A stretch of 64,000 nucleotides of DNA from Rhodococcoides kyotonense (GTDB taxonomy: Bacteria; Actinomycetota; Actinomycetes; Mycobacteriales; Mycobacteriaceae), in assembly GCF_900188125.1 (NCBI RefSeq), contig NZ_FZOW01000002.1:434001-498000 (forward strand). The letters run 5' to 3'. Position 1 is the stretch's first letter. Every line of letters begins with the position of its first letter. The position numbers and the translations under genes were made by a program. The notes under the pieces are model-generated. The model worked only from the letters and a program-made list of their open reading frames with translations, was not told where the DNA came from and made no database searches. Of the stretch, positions 36,313-45,323 are shown in pieces.

Positions 36313-37254
36313 ATGACAGAAGCCGCGACAGAAGCAGCACGCCATTTTCGGACGGCAATCGTTCCTGCAGCCGGAATGGGAACCCGCTTTCTGCCAGCGA
36401 CCAAAACGGTCCCGAAAGAACTGCTGCCGGTCGTCGACACCCCCGGAATCGAGCTCGTCGCAGGCGAGGCCGCAGACTCCGGTGCGCAGCGTCTTGTGAT
36501 CGTCACTTCGCCCGGTAAGGACGGCGTCGTCGCCCACTTCGTCGAAGATCTCGTGCTCGAGACCAAGCTCGAAGCCAGCGGCAAGCTCAAGATGCTCGAG
36601 AAGGTGCGCGTCGCACCCGCGCTGCTCGACGTCCAATCCGTCGTCCAGGCAGAGCCGCTGGGGCTCGGCCACGCAGTCGCCTGCGCGGAGGAAGTTCTCG
36701 ACGACGACGAAAGTGCCGTCGCCGTTCTGCTGCCCGACGACCTGGTCCTGCCTCGCGGCGTCCTCGACGTCATGTCTCGCGTGCGCGCCAAGCGTGGCGG
36801 AACTGTGCTGTGCGCGTTCGAGGTTCCCGAGGAGAACGTCTCGTCGTACGGGGTCTTCTCGGTCGAGACCGTTCCCGACGCCGCCAACCCCAACGTGCTC
36901 AAGGTCACCGGCATGGTCGAGAAGCCCAAGCGCGAGGACGCCCCGTCGCTGTTCGCCGCCGCGGGGCGCTACCTGCTCGACCGGGCCATCTTCGACGCGT
37001 TGCGACGCATCGAGCCCGGCGCCGGAGGCGAGCTTCAGCTCACCGACGCGATCGCGCTGCTGATCGCCGAAGGCCACCCGGTTCACGTCGTCGTACATCG
37101 TGGACCCCGACACGACCTCGGAAATCCCGGGGGATACCTTCGAGCTGCGGTTGACTTTGCTCTCGAACGTGACGATTACGGTCCTGCGTTGCGTGAGTGG
37201 CTGACCGAGCGTCTGAGCGACGATTGGGCGCCTCAACTCACAACCTACGAGTAG
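36313..37254 (+). CDS. galU: UTP-glucose-1-phosphate uridylyltransferase
   Basis: 313 residues. Makes UDP-glucose for cell wall arabinogalactan, trehalose and glycogen. Nucleotidyl-transferase motif IVPAAGMGTRFLPATKTVPKELLP (residues ~16-39; quoted in part as AAGMGTRFLPATK), LPDDLVL and DLGNPGGYLRA. First gene of galU-glp-rimJ-glpR order. Confidence 0.96.
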   Translation: MTEAATEAARHFRTAIVPAAGMGTRFLPATKTVPKELLPVVDTPGIELVAGEAADSGAQRLVIVTSPGKDGVVAHFVEDLVLETKLEASGKLKMLEKVRVAPALLDVQSVVQAEPLGLGHAVACAEEVLDDDESAVAVLLPDDLVLPRGVLDVMSRVRAKRGGTVLCAFEVPEENVSSYGVFSVETVPDAANPNVLKVTGMVEKPKREDAPSLFAAAGRYLLDRAIFDALRRIEPGAGGELQLTDAIALLIAEGHPVHVVVHRGPRHDLGNPGGYLRAAVDFALERDDYGPALREWLTERLSDDWAPQLTTYE

Positions 37255-37288
37255 GCCCGACGTTTGACCGGATAGAGGAAGGGCCACA

Positions 37289-38548
37289 TTGCGCTCGGTT
37301 GAGGATCAGCAGACCCGGGTGACTGCTGCGGCGGTTGCTCCACGGCCTGTTCGGGTCGCGATCTCGGAAGCGCAAGGTCTTCTCTGTGCAGAAGAAGTGG
37401 TCACCGAGCGGCCGCTGCCCGGCTTCGATCAGGCGGCCATCGACGGCTATGCGGTTCGTAGCGTCGACGTCTCGGCTGCCGGAACCGACCTCCGCAACGA
37501 GGACGACGAGCGCATCGATCTGACGCTGCCCGTCGTCGGCGAGGTGACGGCCGGTTCGCGGCAACCGATCCGGCTGCAGCCTCGTCAAGCCGTTCGCGTC
37601 GACACCGGTGCGCCGCTGCCGACGCTCGCCGACGCCGTGCTGCCCCTCGACCGCACGGACGGCGGGCATGCACGCGTCAAGGTCTTCCGTCCGGTGCGGT
37701 CGGGTGATTACGTCCGCAAGATCGGCGACGACGTGCAACCCGGTGACGTCGCGGTCCGGTCGGGAACCATCATCGGTGCGGCACAGGTCGGTCTGCTCGC
37801 TGCCGTCGGGCGCGACAAGGTGCTCGTCCATCCCCGTCCGCGGTTGTCGGTCATCTCCGTCGGAGGTGAACTCGTCGACATCGACCGGACTCCAGGCCCC
37901 GGCCAGGTGTACGACGTCAACTCCTACTCGTTGGCAGCTGCTGCTCGTGACGCGGGTGCGGACGTCAATCGTGTCGGCATCGTCAGTACCGATCCCAAGC
38001 GACTGCGTGAGGTGGTCGAAGGTCAGCTGATTCGATCCGAGATCGTCGTCATCGCAGGCGCTGTCGGCGGAGGCGCGTCCGACGGTGTCCGCGAGGCTCT
38101 TTCGGACCTCGGAGATCTGGAAGTCGAACGCGTCGCGATGCATCCCGGATCCGTACAGGGATTCGGACAGCTCGGACGTGACGAAGTGCCGACCTTCCTG
38201 CTGCCCGCGAACCCCGTCAGTGCGCTCGTCGTGTTCGAGGTGATGGTGCGTCCGCTGATTCGTATCGCACTCGGACGCCGGCAGCCCATGCGTCGTACCG
38301 TCACCGCACGCACCGTCGCACCGATCACGTCGATCGAGGATCGCAAGGGATACCTTCGCGGACAACTGATGCGCGACGAGGGCACCGGCGAATATCTCGT
38401 CCAGGCGCTCGGCGGGGCGCCCGGGGCGTCGTCGCACCTGCTCGCGACACTCGCCGAAGCCAACTGCCTCGTCGTCATCGATCCGGATGTGACCGAAGTC
38501 CGCACGGGTGAGGAAGTTGACGTGTCCTTCTTGGCTCAGCGGGGGTAG
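37289..38548 (+). CDS. glp: MoeA paralogue with degenerate active site, probably the divisome protein Glp
   Basis: 419 residues from TTG with GAGGAAGGG. Full MoeA/gephyrin-E fold. However, canonical MoeA residues are changed: TGDEL is SVGGEL, GVSVGDYD is AVGGGASD, PGKP is PGSV, and LPGNPVS is LPANPVS. Those are metal/molybdate and cofactor-binding positions, so molybdenum insertion is doubtful. The gene sits between galU and rimJ-glpR, the exact position of corynebacterial glp, a gephyrin-like protein that binds FtsZ and a membrane receptor. Usually annotated moeA. Assignment to Glp is by context and motif loss. Confidence 0.85.
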   Translation: MRSVEDQQTRVTAAAVAPRPVRVAISEAQGLLCAEEVVTERPLPGFDQAAIDGYAVRSVDVSAAGTDLRNEDDERIDLTLPVVGEVTAGSRQPIRLQPRQAVRVDTGAPLPTLADAVLPLDRTDGGHARVKVFRPVRSGDYVRKIGDDVQPGDVAVRSGTIIGAAQVGLLAAVGRDKVLVHPRPRLSVISVGGELVDIDRTPGPGQVYDVNSYSLAAAARDAGADVNRVGIVSTDPKRLREVVEGQLIRSEIVVIAGAVGGGASDGVREALSDLGDLEVERVAMHPGSVQGFGQLGRDEVPTFLLPANPVSALVVFEVMVRPLIRIALGRRQPMRRTVTARTVAPITSIEDRKGYLRGQLMRDEGTGEYLVQALGGAPGASSHLLATLAEANCLVVIDPDVTEVRTGEEVDVSFLAQRG

Positions 38549-38570
38549 GTGCGGACTCTTTTTTCGGACC

Positions 38571-38697
38571 GAATGTGACATTTGGTCACTCAGAGTGAGC
38601 GAGGGCGGCATTCGGTCACTCAGAGTGAGCGAGGGTGGCATTCGGTCACTTGGCGGGCGGATCGGAGTGAGCGAAGGTGACATTCGGTCACCTGGGT
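38571..38697. repeat. 30-bp repeats, family B, array 2
   Basis: About three full units of GTGAGCGAGGGCGGCATT-CGGTCACTCAGA plus degenerate ones. The reverse complement of these units matches the array at 10501. Lies between the co-directional glp and rimJ, so it is not limited to convergent gene ends. Confidence 0.88.
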
Positions 38698-38708
38698 AAT
38701 ATCGACAG

Positions 38709-39356
38709 ATGCCGCGCACGTGGTCGAGCCACCCTGGTTGGCCGGCGAAACTTGGACCCCTGACCGTTGCTGCGGGCACTGTCACCGTCCGGCCCGTCCG
38801 ATTGCGCGACGCCGCCGCCTGGAGTCGGTTGAGACTCGGCGACCGCGAGCATCTCGAACCGTGGGAGCCGACGGGCGAGGGTTCCTGGGATGCCCGCCAC
38901 CACATTTCGTCGTGGCCCGCGCTGTGTTCGGGGCTGAAGTCCGAGGCGCGCAAAGGCCACATGCTTCCGATGGCCATCGAGGTCGACGGGGAATTCTGTG
39001 GTCAGATCACCGTCGGCAACATCGTGCGCGGGGCGCTTCGATCGGCGTGGATCGGCTACTGGGTGGCGAAGGACGTCAACGGACGGGGTGTGGCCACGGC
39101 AGCGTTGGCGCTCGGGCTCGACCATTGTTTCGGTGCCGTCGGTCTGCATCGTGTCGAAGCAACCGTGCGTCCCGAAAACCTCGCCAGCCAAGCGGTTCTG
39201 CGCAACGTCGGCTTCCGCGAGGAGGGGCTGCTGCGCAACTACCTCGACGTCGACGGCCGCTGGCGTGATCACCTTCTCGTCGCGATGACTGTCGACGAGG
39301 TGCAGGCGACCGTCGCCGATCGCCTCGTTCGGACGGGCCGAGCCGCCTGGGCCTGA
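38709..39356 (+). CDS. rimJ: GNAT acetyltransferase RimJ-like
   Basis: 215 residues. RimI/RimJ family N-acetyltransferase that modifies protein N-termini; acetyl-CoA loop VNGRGVATAALALGLD and the motif ENLASQAVLRNVGFREEG. Mycobacterial rimJ lies at the same position. The repeat array ends 11 bp before its start. Confidence 0.9.
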   Translation: MPRTWSSHPGWPAKLGPLTVAAGTVTVRPVRLRDAAAWSRLRLGDREHLEPWEPTGEGSWDARHHISSWPALCSGLKSEARKGHMLPMAIEVDGEFCGQITVGNIVRGALRSAWIGYWVAKDVNGRGVATAALALGLDHCFGAVGLHRVEATVRPENLASQAVLRNVGFREEGLLRNYLDVDGRWRDHLLVAMTVDEVQATVADRLVRTGRAAWA

Positions 39357-39572
39357 TGCACCAGTAGCCGTCGTCTCATCAGGAAATCCGGTTCGTCGGG
39401 GCACAACTGGGACATGAGGCCCATGCGCTCCTGCAGACTCGAGACGCATGTGACTAAAGTGACGTGTGTGTAGTTCGATGTCGGCGCGTCTACCCGGTTC
39501 CGCTGGGGTATCCGCATAGCCTTGATCAGGTCAGTCTTTGCCGCAGCCGACGAAGAGGGAAGGAACGCCGGA

Positions 39573-40367
39573 ATGCCCAACTCGATCATCTGGATCGGTC
39601 TGGTCGCCATCTGGCTGTTCGTCCTGCTCCCGATGATGATGAGCAAGCGGCCGCGCATCATGCAGACGTCCGACGCGGCACTCGCCACGCGGGTTCTGCA
39701 TCGTGGCGGCAGCAAGAAGCCCGCTCGCGGCCCAGCTGCAGGGCATGCGAGCGACCCAGATTGGCGACCCGAACACGACGAGCGAGTATCGGCACCCGCC
39801 AGTGTCGTCTTCGGGCGCACAGCACCGAGAATCGACGCGGAGGACCCGATGGACACTCACGCAGAAGCCGAGGACACCGATCTGGACGAGAAGGACGAGC
39901 GTGACTACGTTCCGAATCGTCGTGGACGCGGTGGCTTCGATCCCGAAGCAGATGCCATCGCCCGTGCCGCCAGATACTCGTTCCGCCAACGTGCCGTCCT
40001 CGGACTGGTTTTCGCTGCCATCACTACCGGTGCACTGGCCGTCATCATCTCGACGATGCTGTGGTGGCTGTGCGGTCTGTCGGTCGTCTCGCTCGTCGGC
40101 TACCTCTATTACCTTCGCCGTCAGGTGCAGATCGAGCAGGAGATCCGTCGTCGACGCATGAACCGGATGGGCCGCTCGCGCCTCGGCGTCGAATCCCGCA
40201 CCGACGAGGAGCTCAGGCTCGTCCCGCAGCGCCTACGCAGGCCGGGAGCCGTCGTTCTGGAGATCGACGACGAGGATCCCGAGTTCGAGCATCTGGACCA
40301 TTACGACGAGCCGTTCCAGCAGCCCGCACCGGTGCACGACGACATCCGCCGGGCTTCGGGGGCCTGA
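39573..40367 (+). CDS. Membrane protein GlpR/SepX-like, divisome-associated
   Basis: 264 residues. N-terminal membrane anchor (IIWIGLVAIWLFVLLPMMM), a long disordered acidic cytoplasmic section (~30-150), two more membrane segments (~148-192), then a basic and acidic C-terminal tail. The order galU-glp-rimJ-this matches corynebacterial glp and its receptor glpR, and the Streptomyces relative SepX. Likely recruits Glp and FtsZ to septum or pole. RBS GAAGAGGGAAGG. Terminated by the hairpin at 40381. Confidence 0.85.
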   Translation: MPNSIIWIGLVAIWLFVLLPMMMSKRPRIMQTSDAALATRVLHRGGSKKPARGPAAGHASDPDWRPEHDERVSAPASVVFGRTAPRIDAEDPMDTHAEAEDTDLDEKDERDYVPNRRGRGGFDPEADAIARAARYSFRQRAVLGLVFAAITTGALAVIISTMLWWLCGLSVVSLVGYLYYLRRQVQIEQEIRRRRMNRMGRSRLGVESRTDEELRLVPQRLRRPGAVVLEIDDEDPEFEHLDHYDEPFQQPAPVHDDIRRASGA

Positions 40368-40380
40368 CCCACCGACACCG

Positions 40381-40430
40381 AAAACACTGCAGGCCTGGTC
40401 TTCTCCCGAAGACCAGGCCTGCAGTGTTTT
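40381..40430. terminator. Strong terminator after the glpR-like gene
   Basis: 23-bp perfect stem (40381-40403 with 40408-40430), loop TCCC, ending in a run of T. It also separates this operon from the convergent 32-residue peptide gene. Confidence 0.93.
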
Positions 40431-40441
40431 TGCGTCCAGCG

Positions 40442-40540
40442 TCAGTTGAGGATGACCGGCGGTGCCGGGGTGTCGAGCGCGCTGCTGCCCGACGAGCTGC
40501 CGGTGGAGAAGAGTGTGGTGAGGAATGCGAAGAAGTCCAT
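40442..40540 (-). CDS. 32-residue peptide, paralogue of the one at 40856
   Basis: MDFFAFLTTLFSTGSSSGSS then ALDTPAPPVILN. The ATG has AAGGAG 9 bases upstream. Aligned without gaps to the peptide at 40856, the two share MD, Ala5, TGSS-GSSA (13-21), Asp23 and Pro25, with conservative changes elsewhere. A hydrophobic amphipathic N-terminal helix followed by a Gly/Ser hinge. No signal peptide or cleavage site. Resembles the tiny PorA/PorH-type cell-wall channel peptides of corynebacteria in size and character, but I see no direct sequence match. Confidence 0.75.
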   Translation of the reverse strand: MDFFAFLTTLFSTGSSSGSSALDTPAPPVILN

Positions 40541-40723
40541 CTGGCAATGCTCCTTGAACCGTGTTGAGGGGGGACCGAGCTTTCGGCGACGGCCGGTCGA
40601 CCGACGCCAGAAGTATTGTTACGGCACCGAAGTAGATCTCGCCACAGCTACGCGACAGATCACCCCGGGTTTCGTGGAACACGCGGTGTTTTGATACTGT
40701 TGCGCAGCGGTCTTGGGCCGTGA

Positions 40724-40799
40724 GGGGCTGTGGCGCAGTTGGTAGCGCGTCTCGTTCGCATCGAGAAGGTCAGGGGTTCGATTCCCCTCAGCTCCACCA
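40724..40799 (+). tRNA. tRNA-Ala (CGC)
   Basis: 76 nt including the encoded CCA. Acceptor GGGGCTG pairs with CAGCTCC (one G-T), D-loop GGCGCAGTTGGTAGCGC, anticodon stem TCTCG/CGAGA with loop TTCGCAT and anticodon CGC, T-loop GGTTCGATTCC. Followed by a palindromic terminator. Confidence 0.97.
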
Positions 40800-40803
40800 C
40801 GAG

Positions 40804-40840
40804 AAACAGGCCCGGTCGACAGTGTCGACCGGGCCTGTTT
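40804..40840. terminator. Terminator behind tRNA-Ala
   Basis: AAACAGGCCCGGTCGACA (40804-40821) and its perfect reverse complement 40823-40840. It works in both directions, serving the tRNA and the peptide gene at 40856. Confidence 0.9.
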
Positions 40841-40855
40841 GCGTTCGGTGTGAGA

Positions 40856-40975
40856 TCAGGAAGCGGAACCCGATCCGAGGGCACCGAGCAGCTCGATGAT
40901 CGGAATGTCGGAGGCAGAGCTTCCGGTGGAGCTGCCGGTCGCGAGGAAGCTGGAGATGATAGCTGCGAGATCCAT
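40856..40975 (-). CDS. 39-residue peptide, paralogue of the one at 40442
   Basis: MDLAAIISSFLATGSSTGSS then ASDIPIIELLGALGSGSAS. ATG preceded by AAGGGG 8 bases upstream. Contains two hydrophobic helices linked by TGSSTGSSASD. Paralogous to the 32-residue peptide on the other side of the tRNA gene; this one has a longer C-terminal hydrophobic part. Each gene stands alone with a terminator behind it, so both appear to be separately transcribed. Confidence 0.76.
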   Translation of the reverse strand: MDLAAIISSFLATGSSTGSSASDIPIIELLGALGSGSAS

Positions 40976-41155
40976 TCGGAAAACCCCTTGTTTCAGTGGA
41001 TGGAGCGTGTGGACCGGTTGATTTGCCGAGTGCCGACCAACCATGAGTATTAGTACCGCATGGAAGCCGACCGTGTATGCGGTTCGTTGTATGAATTCTT
41101 GTCTCTTGGGGCAGGGCACTACCCGGGAACCAACGCATGGTGGTTTTTCCCAGGA

Positions 41156-43342
41156 CTACTTCGGCGCACTCCGAGCCAACGCCGACGGCCACCAGATCGC
41201 CCGCCCGATGTCGTAGGACAGTGCGGGAACCAGGATGCTGCGCACCACGATGGTGTCCAGCAGAACCCCGAATGCGACGGCGAACCCGATTTCGGCGAGG
41301 AAAACGAGCGGGAGAACCCCGAGCACCGCGAATGTGGCGGCCAGGACGACGCCTGCCGACGTGATGACTCCACCCGTGACGGCGAGTCCACGCAGAATGC
41401 CCGGGCGCGTTCCGTGAACGAGCGTCTCCTCGCGGACGCGCGTCATCAGGAAGATGTTGTAGTCGATGCCGAGCGCGACGAGGAAGACGAACGCGAACAG
41501 CGGGAACGACTGATCGGCGCCGGCGAAGTGGAACACGTGCGTGAACATCCAGCCGCTGACACCGAGCGTCGCCGCGAACGACAGCACGACCGTCGCGATG
41601 AGAATCAACGGAATCAGCAACGCGCGCAACAGAATCGACAGCACGACGAAGATGACGACCAGCACGATCGGGATGATCAGATTCCGGTCGTGCACCGACG
41701 CCGCCTGCACGTCGAGCGTCGCAGCCGAATTACCGCCTACCAGGGTGTCGTCGATCGGGTGCAGTGCGGCGCGCAGTCGCTCCACGGTGTCCAGTGCGGC
41801 GGGGGAGTCCGGCGCGTCGGCGAGCGTCGCGTTGATCAGGATTCGCCCGTCGACGGGTTGTACCTGCAGCGTCGGCGGCGGGCACCCCGTCTGTCCTGCA
41901 AGCGCTGACGGTCCGACCGTGGCGATCAGATCGGCGAGCTTCGCGAAATCGACTTGTACACAGACGGATCCGGGTGCCTGCGCAACACCTTCGGTCTGCC
42001 CGGCGACACGAATGACCTCGTCGGCCGAATCCTGCGCGGTGACGATGACGGCCGGAGCGCCGGTGCCCGGGTCGAATTTCGCCGTGTACAACTGCTGACC
42101 GACGACGGCGTCGGGCTCGTTGGTGAAACTCTCGGTGGTGGTCAAGCCGTCGGTGTCGAGACTGGTAATACCCACCAGGCACAGCAGTAGCAGGACCGTC
42201 GCGCCGATCCAGGCGGGCCGGTACCGGGATCCGACGGCGTCGGCGATGCGTCCCCACAGTCCGTGCGTCGCAAGATCGGCTGCATGGTCGACCTCGGGAC
42301 GCCTCGGCCAGAACACCCACCTGCCGCACAGAGACAGTGCGACCGGCAGGAACGTCATCATGACAAGGACCGTGCATGCGATTCCGATCGCGGCGACCGG
42401 ACCGAGGCTCTTGTTGGAATTCAGCTCGGAGAACATCAGACACAGCAGTCCGACGATCACCGTGCCCGCGGATGCGAGGATGGCGGGCGCGGACTCTTTC
42501 CACGCCTTGATCATCGCGTCGAACCTGCTCGGATACACGTGCAGTTCCTCGCGATAGCGCGAAATCAGAAGCAGCGCATAGTCCGTCCCCGCGCCGATGA
42601 CGAGAACGAAGAGAATACCCTGGCTCTGACCTGTCAGCGTCAGAACGTCGTGCTTGGCGAGGTAGTAGATGATGAGCGACGCCAACCCGACGGCGAGTAC
42701 GGCAGACAGAATCGGGAACACCCACAGCACAGGCGATCGATAGACCACCAACAGAATCAGGATCACCACCAGTAGGGCCGCGCCGAGCAATGCGCCGTCG
42801 AGTCCAGCGAACGCGTCGATGAACGCGACCAGCAACCCGCCCGGGCCGGCAGGAAGCACGTCGACACCGTCGGGCACGGCAGCATGGGCAGTCTCGACGA
42901 CGTTTTCCTCGGTGGCGGCGAGAACGTCACCGGCGACGTCGACGCCGTCCGCTTTCGCCACCAGCGGCACGTACAGAGCAGCCGTCTGCCCGTCGGCCGA
43001 GAACTGTGGCGGAGTCATGCCCTGGCCGTCGACGCCGTCGATACCGGATATCTGGCGACGCGCGTCCTCGATGGCACTCTTGTCGTCGTCGGTCAGGCCG
43101 GTGCCTCGATCGAACAACACGAACCCGGGGATGGACTGCACCGGCAGGAAGTCGGCGGACTCGTGTGCGACGACGGTCGACTCCGCCGAACCCGGGAGGT
43201 ACGACGCGTTGTCGTTCTTCTGTACTTCGCCGAGCTTGCCTTGGTAACTGCCACCGAACCCGCCGAGGAGCAGTGTTGCGATCGCGATGGCGACGACCGT
43301 GAAGATGGGCCAGCGGGAGGGCATCCGTGTGGTTCGGCCCAT
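41156..43342 (-). CDS. MMPL/RND family exporter
   Basis: 728 residues from ATG 43342 with GAGGAG 7 bases upstream (longer in-frame starts lack a site). Twelve membrane segments in the MmpL/YdfJ layout: TM1, ~140-residue outer loop, five TMs, TM7, second loop, five TMs. Proton-relay motifs GAGTDYALLLISRYREE and GIDYNIFLMTRVREE are intact. Substrate probably lipid or drug; no polyketide or lipid biosynthetic gene is adjacent. Confidence 0.9.
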   Translation of the reverse strand: MGRTTRMPSRWPIFTVVAIAIATLLLGGFGGSYQGKLGEVQKNDNASYLPGSAESTVVAHESADFLPVQSIPGFVLFDRGTGLTDDDKSAIEDARRQISGIDGVDGQGMTPPQFSADGQTAALYVPLVAKADGVDVAGDVLAATEENVVETAHAAVPDGVDVLPAGPGGLLVAFIDAFAGLDGALLGAALLVVILILLVVYRSPVLWVFPILSAVLAVGLASLIIYYLAKHDVLTLTGQSQGILFVLVIGAGTDYALLLISRYREELHVYPSRFDAMIKAWKESAPAILASAGTVIVGLLCLMFSELNSNKSLGPVAAIGIACTVLVMMTFLPVALSLCGRWVFWPRRPEVDHAADLATHGLWGRIADAVGSRYRPAWIGATVLLLLCLVGITSLDTDGLTTTESFTNEPDAVVGQQLYTAKFDPGTGAPAVIVTAQDSADEVIRVAGQTEGVAQAPGSVCVQVDFAKLADLIATVGPSALAGQTGCPPPTLQVQPVDGRILINATLADAPDSPAALDTVERLRAALHPIDDTLVGGNSAATLDVQAASVHDRNLIIPIVLVVIFVVLSILLRALLIPLILIATVVLSFAATLGVSGWMFTHVFHFAGADQSFPLFAFVFLVALGIDYNIFLMTRVREETLVHGTRPGILRGLAVTGGVITSAGVVLAATFAVLGVLPLVFLAEIGFAVAFGVLLDTIVVRSILVPALSYDIGRAIWWPSALARSAPK

Positions 43343-43522
43343 CTGGTTCTCCTCGAATGCGGTGCACACGAAAAAGTCGCTGGCCAAGTACACCACGGTG
43401 ACATGCTGCGGGTGATGAGAACGATGCAGCATCAGGCCCGGTAGCATCGGTGATCGGAGTGTGTGGTCCAGCACGGGGCGATACCTCGGTTGTACGGCGC
43501 AAAGATGCTACGTGGAGTGTGA

Positions 43523-43978
43523 ATGGCTTTCGAGATTGTCGACCTCGAGGAAACGTGGGTCGCCGGTCTTCCGGTTCGTAGCCCTAAACGGGCTTTGGGA
43601 AGGCTGAACGATCCAGCCCTCGATGTGGCGTGGTCGTCGGTACTCAATCAGGACATACCGGGCCCGCTCGCGTCGATCTACACGGACTTCGCGCCCGGAA
43701 TCGGTTCCTACAACACGCAAATCGTCGGATATCAGTGTTCCGCGCTGAGTCAGGTGACGCGTGGACACCTTGTCGCGAAAGTCCCGCGCGCTAAATATGC
43801 CAAGTTCTCGGCCGTCGGCCATTTTCCCGACATCATGACGCGGTTGTGGAAGCAGATCGACCATGCCGAGGAGGAAGGCGAGATCACGCGCACGTTCACC
43901 GCGGATTACGAGTACTACCCGCATGCGTACAAGATCGACCTGTACCTGTCGATCGAGCAGACGGGATACAAGGCGTGA
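43523..43978 (+). CDS. GyrI-like (AraC effector-binding) domain protein, first of a pair
   Basis: 151 residues, no DNA-binding domain. SHS2-type fold of GyrI/BltR proteins that bind small molecules; ends VDLYLSIE-like (here KIDLYLSIEQTGYKA). The stop overlaps the next start (GTGA), so coupled translation. Function may be ligand scavenging or hydrolysis. Confidence 0.8.
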   Translation: MAFEIVDLEETWVAGLPVRSPKRALGRLNDPALDVAWSSVLNQDIPGPLASIYTDFAPGIGSYNTQIVGYQCSALSQVTRGHLVAKVPRAKYAKFSAVGHFPDIMTRLWKQIDHAEEEGEITRTFTADYEYYPHAYKIDLYLSIEQTGYKA

Positions 43979-44409
43979 CGCATCGAGTGACCGCGAGGCC
44001 CGCGGAGTTGTTCGGAGGATTGGTCGCGCCTCGCGTCACTCCAGGCGCCGATATCAGCAACAGTGAGTTGATTCGGTTCCTGCGTGAGCGAATTCGGGAG
44101 CGGTCGGCAGGCGACGTGGATGTCACCACCGTCTTCGTTCCCGACGAGCACGGCATCTACAACGCTGTCGTGGCAGTCAAGTATCTGTCGCCGGGGGATG
44201 TGCCCGTCGGCGATGTGTTCTTCGAGGTTCCCAGCGGCGTGTACGCCGTTTTCGAACCGAGCGGTACGTTGCGTGATCCGATCCAGGACGTCTGGGCGCA
44301 GGCCGAGGAGGCGACGGAATCGGGCGCTATATTCCGTGCATACAAAGAGGACATCGAAGTCGTTACAAAAACTGGGGAAGTGGAACTTTTTATTTCGATC
44401 GTTATGTGA
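43975..44409 (+). CDS. GyrI-like domain protein, second of a pair
   Basis: 144 residues from GTG 43975. Same general fold as the preceding protein (final strand TGEVELFISIVM). Divergent enough that they probably form a heterodimer or bind different ligands. 191 bp upstream of the TetR gene; a regulatory tie is possible. Confidence 0.75.
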   Translation: MTHRVTARPAELFGGLVAPRVTPGADISNSELIRFLRERIRERSAGDVDVTTVFVPDEHGIYNAVVAVKYLSPGDVPVGDVFFEVPSGVYAVFEPSGTLRDPIQDVWAQAEEATESGAIFRAYKEDIEVVTKTGEVELFISIVM

Positions 44410-44600
44410 AATGGCAATTAAGCGGCCCAATTGTCACTTCTGGATCACGGAGATTGGTTCGTTGCGGTTACTATTATCTCGCGCAACCGGACAGGCGGCA
44501 GGTTCGGCGAAGTTCGAGACTACGGATTCGCCCAGGCCACGACTGATCACAGCATGGCGGCGTCGGTGTCAAACAGGCAACTGAGCAGGGGTGAAGCTAC

Positions 44601-45275
44601 ATGGTTAGGCAATTGAGGGCAGAAGCAACACGTGCGGCAGCGCTGCGCGCGGCCGCCGACCTCTTTCTCGAAGTCGGACATGCAAATGCGACATTGAGTC
44701 AGGTGTCTGCGCAGTCCGGAGTCACCAAGGGCGCGCTGTATTTCCATTTCGCGTCCAAGGAAGAACTTGCCAAGGCGATCGTCGACGAAGGGCACGAGCG
44801 TGTCTCGACGGCATGCGCAGGCCTGGTCGACAGCCGCTCTCCCGCTCTGGAATCGGTCATCGGCATCTCGTACTCGGTGCTCGAGCTCGCGGCGTCGGAC
44901 CCTCTCGTGCGTGTCATGTACCGCCTGCAGATGGAGATCGACGGATCCGAGACCGCCCGGGGCAGCGTGTTCGGTACGTGGGGGAACATCTTCGAGCACC
45001 TCTTCGATCGGGCCATCGAGCACGGTGACGTCGCCGATCATCTGGATTCGGGCAACGCTGCACTGCTGGTGTGCGAGATGCTGGCCGGCGTTCTGATGGT
45101 GTCCGAGGCGCAGTCGACGCTGGAGACGGCACCGTCGCGCATGGAGAAGGTCTGGCACACGGTTCTTCCGTCCCTCGTGCCGCCGAACAAGCTCGGCTAC
45201 TTCCGCGAATTCGCTGCTCGTAGCCTGTCGAGTTTCGTTCCCGCCGACGTTCCGGCGTCGTCGATCAACGTGTAG
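44601..45275 (+). CDS. TetR-family regulator, gamma-butyrolactone receptor-like
   Basis: 224 residues, possibly from an earlier start. Helix-turn-helix ATLSQVSAQSGVTKGALYFHFASKEEL is of the ArpA/ScbR type (key residues GVTKGALYFHF). The ligand-binding half contains several tryptophans. No afsA/scbA synthase is nearby. Target genes unknown; the GyrI-like pair upstream is the nearest candidate. Confidence 0.88.
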   Translation: MVRQLRAEATRAAALRAAADLFLEVGHANATLSQVSAQSGVTKGALYFHFASKEELAKAIVDEGHERVSTACAGLVDSRSPALESVIGISYSVLELAASDPLVRVMYRLQMEIDGSETARGSVFGTWGNIFEHLFDRAIEHGDVADHLDSGNAALLVCEMLAGVLMVSEAQSTLETAPSRMEKVWHTVLPSLVPPNKLGYFREFAARSLSSFVPADVPASSINV

Positions 45276-45323
45276 CGACCAGGTCGGTTGCGGGGAGTCG
45301 GCGTCGGGCGGACACTGTGTGAC

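Noticed and set aside
40724..40799. tRNA as an integration site of a mobile element
   Set aside because: No integrase and no repeated 3' tRNA fragment are visible nearby.
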